From a virus: DNA of 34,464 nt. The DNA lies in IMG/VR virus record IMGVR_UViG_3300035661_000205, positions 1 through 34,464 of that record; one strand, written 5' to 3'. The position numbers and the translations under genes are program-made. The notes beneath the pieces are model-generated. The model was not told the DNA's origin, did no database searches, and saw nothing but the letters and a program-made list of their open reading frames with translations. Shown one piece after another: positions 29,598 to 34,464 of this stretch. The stretch's first letter is position 1, and each line of letters starts with the position of its first letter.

Positions 29598-32171
29598 TTA
29601 AACTCCTTGCCATTCGTAGCGGAACGGTGAGGCTATTCTTGCCCCGGATTGGTCGAAAACGTAAACGTCAAAAGTTGTTGCTCCTGCGCCCCCGCCGATG
29701 ATGATGTTGTCGTAGGTAGCCGATCGTGCGGTTGTTCCTTGCGGGGTGATGGTGATCTTTTTCACCGCTACATATTGATTCGCTAGCGTGATCGTTACCG
29801 GGCCGGATGCGCTGCTGGTTCCTGTTCCGACTTCTTCGCGCGGGACGGCATCTACTCGGATATTCTGAGTGGGCATCGTGACTTTTAATGTGCTGGTGGT
29901 CAGAGATTCGTGCTTCATCCGGGAGAATCTGGCATTGAGTTTCTGGCTTAGCCCGGCGGGATAATTCCATGTCGAATTATCGGTCGAATTGCCAATATAG
30001 CTGATATGCGATCCAGAAATATCGGCAACCGTCGCCGTCCCAGTCCACTGTCCACCGAGCACCAGGCCGAAGTCCTCCACCTCGCCAAGCCATGTGCTTG
30101 TCACGCTGTTGTGGTAAGTAGCTGCAATGTTGCCGTAGGTGCTTGCCGTGTTCGGGAACTTGGTTGCTGCCAGCACGCCATCCTCCGTTACTGCGTAACT
30201 ATTCCGGTCTGTCGGATTGATCGTATAACTCGCCATGTTGGTTAGTGTCGGATTGGTCTGGTCATAGCTGGCAACCAGGAACGCTGCGGCGTCGCTGGTG
30301 ACGGTGACATTTACGGTAGCGGCGGTGGCGCTATACTGCCCCACCGAATCCAGCGCCTTGACGTGGATCGTCCACGTGCCAACAGGTATCTGATCTGACG
30401 TAAGGCGCAAGGCGTCAACGCGGTCAATGAGCAACGTGGACGCCCATGCAACACCGACAGCTCCATAGCGCACCTCATAGCGCCAGATGTCGATGTCAAC
30501 TGCCGGTTCCCATGAGGCATAGACACGCCCGCCCGCCTCAAAGGCGGCAACGCTCGGCACATTCCCTGGGATGAGGTACTTACCCAGCGGGGTTATGTTT
30601 GCTTGCGCCCATGCGCCCACCGAGCCGATAGTGGTTATAGCGGCTACCTTGACAACGTATTCAACGCCCTCTTTCACGGCTGCGGTGCGGTAGATTGGCG
30701 ATAGCGTACTGGCAGTGTCGATCAACGCACCGGCCTGGTAGACTTCAATGCGGTAACTTGCCAGGTAGGGATAGGTTACGGCATCCCATGTTGTTTTGAT
30801 GCGCGAGGAATATGTGCCATTCTCGAGTTGATAGACTTCCTCCACAGACACTATCCCGGTAATGGCGGGTGGAGCTGCAGGATCGGGCAGCGTGGTGTCT
30901 GCATAAGTAGGGCTGGATGAGACGACATCAGAATAAGCGGCCGGGTCGTATTCAAGCGCGGAAATCTGCCAGCGCCCGGCGTCTGCAATCTTTGCAGACA
31001 TGACGCGCATGAGTTTTGCAGACAGCCCGATGGGGTGAGTGATGTCAACAATGTCACCTACTTGCAATTTCAGCGCTTCGTCGAATGCCGTGAAATCTGC
31101 TGACAAGTCTGACAAGGCGAGCTTGTTCAATCGCTCGATTGCCTCGCGCACGGCCTGGCTATATCGCGTGATCCCTGGTAGGCTTACCTGCGAATCGCGG
31201 CGCGGCGTGGTTCCGGCGTCTACCCCTGATGCCTTTGCAAAAGCCGATTTCTCGGCCCACGGCAAAACGCTGGTGTCGGTATAGCGCAGGTCGATCACTG
31301 TTGGAATTTGCTGCAATCCTCGCTTTTTAAGTTTGAGCGAGTTGGCAACAATGTTGGAAGCGGTAAAACTAAAAACAGATGTGCCTGGATTGTCGGGAAT
31401 CAAGCGATAATTCGAGCCTTCCTGACTGACAAAGCACCCGGCATAAGTGCGCAACGCTTCGATCCATTGCGTGCATGGGTTTGTTTGATCCAGTACCAGT
31501 CCGATGACGCGGCGCTTCTCGGTGCCGCACAATTCGTCGCAGAAGTTCGCGGCAGCAGTTAGGCTGGCCGGATCTACCGTCTTGCCCATGCCGTACACCG
31601 TCGAGGTGAGGAAATCGGCAAGCGCCAACGCGGGGTTGTCCGAGTATGCCGTCAGCCCGGTGCGCGGATCGTAGACTTTCAGCCCCTGGATGATGGCCTT
31701 GAAAGTCGGGAATCCGCTGGTAGCGCCGGCCTTAATCCTGGCCACGGTGTAGGCGATACCGGGTAGCGCGTCGGCATAGGTGATGCCGTGTGAAGCATAA
31801 GCGGCAATCAGCGTTGCATCCGCTGTCTGCCCTGCCGTGCCGTTGTAGTTGGTTATCGTGATTCCAGCCGGGAGCGCGTTGTCGCTCTCGGTGATGGTTT
31901 CAATGGCGTTTATCTCGCCTTCGCCCCATACCAGCACCATAATCAGATCATTCTGGTACACCAGCCAATCGGCCACTAGCGCGCCGGTATAGACGCGGCC
32001 ATAGATGATCGGCAGCGGCGCATTCTCGGCGGCGCATTGCGCCTGCGTGGCAGATGCGGTGCTGGCGACTGCGTTGAGCGTGGGGAGCGCGGCAACCGGG
32101 CTTGACGAAGATGTTGTCCACGATACGCCGGGAAGGTACGGCTGGTCGTTTGGCGGCGGCGTGTAGCTCAC
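29598..32171 (-). CDS. Tail tip / host-specificity protein (lambda J-like)
   Basis: 857 residues from ATG 32171. The N-terminal half has ENAPLPIIYGRVYTGALVADWL, LVWGEGEINAIETIT and RTYAGCFVSQEGSNYRL, the tip-hub text of siphovirus J-like proteins. From about residue 440, AVTYPYLASYRIEVYQAGALI, VKVAAITTIGSVGAWAQ and VHVKAL-type text (IHVKALDSVGQYSATAATV) indicate fibronectin-III domains. The last 150 residues are a beta-rich fibre end. J-like hubs form the central tip and start DNA delivery; receptor contact may use the downstream fibre set. Confidence 0.85.
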   Translation of the reverse strand: MSYTPPPNDQPYLPGVSWTTSSSSPVAALPTLNAVASTASATQAQCAAENAPLPIIYGRVYTGALVADWLVYQNDLIMVLVWGEGEINAIETITESDNALPAGITITNYNGTAGQTADATLIAAYASHGITYADALPGIAYTVARIKAGATSGFPTFKAIIQGLKVYDPRTGLTAYSDNPALALADFLTSTVYGMGKTVDPASLTAAANFCDELCGTEKRRVIGLVLDQTNPCTQWIEALRTYAGCFVSQEGSNYRLIPDNPGTSVFSFTASNIVANSLKLKKRGLQQIPTVIDLRYTDTSVLPWAEKSAFAKASGVDAGTTPRRDSQVSLPGITRYSQAVREAIERLNKLALSDLSADFTAFDEALKLQVGDIVDITHPIGLSAKLMRVMSAKIADAGRWQISALEYDPAAYSDVVSSSPTYADTTLPDPAAPPAITGIVSVEEVYQLENGTYSSRIKTTWDAVTYPYLASYRIEVYQAGALIDTASTLSPIYRTAAVKEGVEYVVKVAAITTIGSVGAWAQANITPLGKYLIPGNVPSVAAFEAGGRVYASWEPAVDIDIWRYEVRYGAVGVAWASTLLIDRVDALRLTSDQIPVGTWTIHVKALDSVGQYSATAATVNVTVTSDAAAFLVASYDQTNPTLTNMASYTINPTDRNSYAVTEDGVLAATKFPNTASTYGNIAATYHNSVTSTWLGEVEDFGLVLGGQWTGTATVADISGSHISYIGNSTDNSTWNYPAGLSQKLNARFSRMKHESLTTSTLKVTMPTQNIRVDAVPREEVGTGTSSASGPVTITLANQYVAVKKITITPQGTTARSATYDNIIIGGGAGATTFDVYVFDQSGARIASPFRYEWQGV

Positions 32172-32494
32172 ACTTCCTCCATTGTGACGGTGGCGGTGTA
32201 ATAACCACCCGGCTCAAATTTGTATGTAGGTCTGGCGGAAAAAACGCAAGTCCTGGTCGTGCCATCTGCCGCGCTGGTGTAACTAAACGGCAGCAGGCGG
32301 TTGGCTGCATAGAACGCGTCCAGCGTTCCCTTTCCAACCGAGTCCAGGTAAGGGTGCGAAATCTTGAAGCTAGCCTTGTCTTTGGCGTAACTGCGCACCC
32401 GCGCGGTGCCGTCCTCGGCGCGATCGACAAGCAACTTCGTGGCGTTTTGCGGATCAGCGCCGAAGCTGGTCGGGAGTGTCGGGTATGCCGCCAT
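32168..32494 (-). CDS. Minor tail protein, M-like size
   Basis: 108 residues from ATG 32494, overlapping the tail-tip start as ATGA. The sequence AYPTLPTSFGADPQNATKLL, then HPYLDSVGKGTLDAFYAANR and FEPGGYYTATVTMEEV reads like short tail-tip adaptors, similar to lambda M in size and place. It is probably part of the distal tail complex. Family named by context and pattern. Confidence 0.74.
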   Translation of the reverse strand: MAAYPTLPTSFGADPQNATKLLVDRAEDGTARVRSYAKDKASFKISHPYLDSVGKGTLDAFYAANRLLPFSYTSAADGTTRTCVFSARPTYKFEPGGYYTATVTMEEV

Positions 32495-33013
32495 TTAAAC
32501 GCGCTCCAGAATGTACGTTTGATCGCCCCATGTGTCTCTGCTGCCTGCCGGGCGTAGATGGTTTAATCCGATCCCCGGCCCGATGAAGCGGCGCGGCGCA
32601 TAGAGCGCGGTTGTCTTCGACGAAACAATCGTGATGCGTACAGCATCCGGGCCGATGTCCGCTTCGTCGGCCACCCCGTCAAATACCGCAACCGGGTCGA
32701 GTGCGCCAGGATTGTCACCGTAGAACTTCCAGATTTTTACCGGGCGATCCGCTACGCCCTCATTTAGCACCAATGCGGAATAGGCCATATCGGTGTTGAT
32801 GATGTCGAGCGAGCCGGCCTGCGTGCCTTTCCCGTCCCAACTCAATCCGCTGACTTTGCCCAGCCTGCCACCCGTCCAGGTATATCCGCCCCAGGATTGA
32901 TCCCCGCGAGTGGACAAGCGGAGGATGGTGGAAAATGAGATTTCTACCAGGTAGGCAGGGGTCGTAACCGTTGTGGCGGTGGCGGTTGCGGTGGCTGTGG
33001 TTAGGGTTCTCAT
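32495..33013 (-). CDS. Minor tail protein with Thr/Ala-repeat start
   Basis: 172 residues from ATG 33013, overlapping the tape-measure-like stop as ATGA. Residues 4-14 are alternating Thr-Ala from a short GCN-ACN repeat. PAYLVEISFSTILRLST, WTGGRLGKVSGLSWDGKGTQAGSLDI in parts and APRRFIGPGIGLNHL follow, typical of tail adaptor proteins placed between tape measure and tip genes (DUF2163-like). Role is structural by position. Confidence 0.76.
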   Translation of the reverse strand: MRTLTTATATATATTVTTPAYLVEISFSTILRLSTRGDQSWGGYTWTGGRLGKVSGLSWDGKGTQAGSLDIINTDMAYSALVLNEGVADRPVKIWKFYGDNPGALDPVAVFDGVADEADIGPDAVRITIVSSKTTALYAPRRFIGPGIGLNHLRPAGSRDTWGDQTYILERV

Positions 33014-34464
33014 CCGCCCGTTCCTACCGATACCTCGGCATTATTCGTTGCATTAAAGATTGTCACAATGGCGGGTGGCGTCGGCTTGGCAGCAGCAACT
33101 TGCAAGGCAGCAGCGGCAGCGTTCAGTTGCGCGGCGGCTTCATCCATTTTCGCCGTCAGTTTCGCAGCGAGGTCGTTGTGCTCCTTGGTGATGGCGTCCT
33201 GTGACGCATTTAAGCGCTTGGTTGTGAGGTCGTCCACTTTGGTTAAATAGGCGATAAACTCGCCTGACACGTCTTTCTGCTGTTGGGCATCGAGCATGCC
33301 ATAAGCGGAGTTTATGTCTTTATTTATCTGATCTGCAAGTCCTTGGATTTTAGTGGGATCGCTTGCGGTGCTAAGTTGTGAGTAGAGCGTGTCAGCCTGA
33401 GAACGAAGATAATCGTATTTGGCCGGGTTATCCATTACCGACATTTTTATTGACTCGATGCTGTCGGTATACATGCTATGGGTAGCTGACAGCGCGGACT
33501 GTATCTGCTGGATCATCTGCAGCTCTAGCTGATACTGTCCTTGAGTGGCGGCGGCTAGATTTTTCGTGGCAGCGGCGCTGCCATCGTAAGTCGAAATCAT
33601 CGCCATCAGCGCATTGTTGTTGCGATGTAGTGCGTCTGTCGCGCTCGACGAGCTCTGCGCGATCTGGTTCATCGCATCTTTTAATGGGTCTGCATTGATG
33701 TATGCCTTGATGGTGCTTACATCAGTAATCTGCGCCATTGCCGCGTCCATCATTTCGGTGGATGCGGTCTTGATGTCGCCAAGGCCGTTGACGATGGCTT
33801 TAAATATGGGGTCAACATCCGCCGCCGATATGGCGGCCATTGTCATCCGCTTGCCTTCAGTGGCGAGTTGCGCGCTTCCTTGCCCTCGGCCAGTGTCGTA
33901 AGTGCTGTTGTAAACCAGATTACCGTGTGAGTCGGTCATCCGAGCGCCTACGTTGTCAGGGGCGGTTCCGTGCGGGTCGGTGTTGTAATACAAGCCGACC
34001 TGCATCCCGGATGAGCTTGCTCCGAGCGCTTTTAAGGTGGATGTAATGGTAGCTGCGGCCTGATCGGATATTTGCTTTACATCGGCGCTCTTGTACGCCA
34101 TCGAAATGCTCGATCCGGGCTGGTTGGTGAGATCGCTTAGAACGCCGTTATCGCCTATGCCGGTAGCCCATTCTCCGTTTGTTTTCGGGCCGCCACCTTT
34201 CCCGCTAAACATGCTGCCGAGCGCCACAGCGCCAAGCGCTGCCCAGCCCCAGACTGGCACGGCGGCAAGCGCCGCTGTAAGGCCGCCTACGGCACTGGCG
34301 GCTCCGCCAAGAGCGTCTGCCGTAGCTGTAGCGCCGGCCAGCCCGAACGCGCCCGTCTGGGACGCAAGCATTGCGCCCTGCGTTACCCCGCTGCCGATCC
34401 CCATCGAGCCAAGCGCGTAATCTCCCATCACGGACATGCCGCCGTTGAACATGCTGTATGCCGA
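33010..34464 (-). CDS. Tape-measure-like protein, C-terminal part (cut by window edge)
   Basis: The reverse-strand reading is open to base 34464 (the edge codons read S-A-Y-S before Met at 34452), so the N-terminus is missing. At least 484 residues are visible. A hydrophobic Gly/Ala region (GGLTAALAAVPVWGWAALGAVALG) is followed by long helical stretches (SMYTDSIESIKMSVMD; AITKEHNDLAAKLTAKMDEAAAQLNAAAAALQ in pieces). Such a membrane-active segment and helical tail are typical of tape-measure C-termini, which set tail length and enter the host envelope. Its position before minor tail and tip genes agrees. Confidence 0.8.
   Translation of the reverse strand, partial: SAYSMFNGGMSVMGDYALGSMGIGSGVTQGAMLASQTGAFGLAGATATADALGGAASAVGGLTAALAAVPVWGWAALGAVALGSMFSGKGGGPKTNGEWATGIGDNGVLSDLTNQPGSSISMAYKSADVKQISDQAAATITSTLKALGASSSGMQVGLYYNTDPHGTAPDNVGARMTDSHGNLVYNSTYDTGRGQGSAQLATEGKRMTMAAISAADVDPIFKAIVNGLGDIKTASTEMMDAAMAQITDVSTIKAYINADPLKDAMNQIAQSSSSATDALHRNNNALMAMISTYDGSAAATKNLAAATQGQYQLELQMIQQIQSALSATHSMYTDSIESIKMSVMDNPAKYDYLRSQADTLYSQLSTASDPTKIQGLADQINKDINSAYGMLDAQQQKDVSGEFIAYLTKVDDLTTKRLNASQDAITKEHNDLAAKLTAKMDEAAAQLNAAAAALQVAAAKPTPPAIVTIFNATNNAEVSVGTGG

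Noticed and set aside
32960-33005. Short Thr-Ala codon repeat as a phase-variation tract
   Set aside because: The units are 6 bp and degenerate, changes would remain in frame, and the gene is a tail structural component.

Overview
The window is one nearly complete siphovirus genome (lambda-like gene order, HK97-type head), not ordinary chromosome. The lambda P-like helicase loader, NinB/NinG, ERF annealase, HK97-type portal, S49 protease and lipobox lipoproteins point to a Gram-negative, probably beta- or gammaproteobacterial, host; I cannot name it. No tRNA, CRISPR array or IS element was seen.

Layout. The head module runs leftward at the left edge: terS (6328) -> ParB-methyltransferase -> terL -> portal -> S49 protease -> major capsid, which is cut by base 1. 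The tail module also runs leftward but enters from the right edge: a tape-measure-like protein cut by base 34464 -> minor tail proteins -> tail tip -> fibre proteins, lysis genes and more fibre proteins, ending at 19595. Read in transcription order, position 1 continues (after missing connector and tail-tube genes) into position 34464, so the record is best explained as a circularly permuted phage genome.

The leftward early operon starts at 15471 with a Cro-size regulator whose promoter predicts a leaderless mRNA. It goes on through a ParB-Dam fusion, a PD-(D/E)XK-like nuclease, an O-like initiator containing five iterons (putative origin), a P-like loader, NinB, NinG, two related C5-methyltransferase-like proteins and many tiny genes, to a gene in the position of lambda Q (7910-8407). 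Directly downstream lie a sigma70-like promoter and then an intrinsic terminator, the pR'-tR' arrangement. Past these come an HNH gene of the terminase-associated type and a large zinc-finger HNH gene, then the packaging genes.

The rightward early operon (15531-19598) begins at a divergent promoter. It has a structured leader of about 290 nt that resembles the C4 antisense RNA of P1/P4-type phages and carries a 9-nt anti-Shine-Dalgarno match to the first gene, a TTG-initiated pentapeptide-repeat protein. Zinc-binding and membrane miniproteins, ERF recombinase, Gp157 and DUF551 follow. This operon meets the late operon tail to tail with overlapping stop codons and no visible terminator.

No cI-size repressor, excisionase or integrase was found, so temperance is unproven. 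The most novel part is the 15.47-15.86 kb control region: a leaderless regulator, divergent promoters sharing an inverted repeat, and a C4-like RNA switch placed in front of a pentapeptide-repeat gene.
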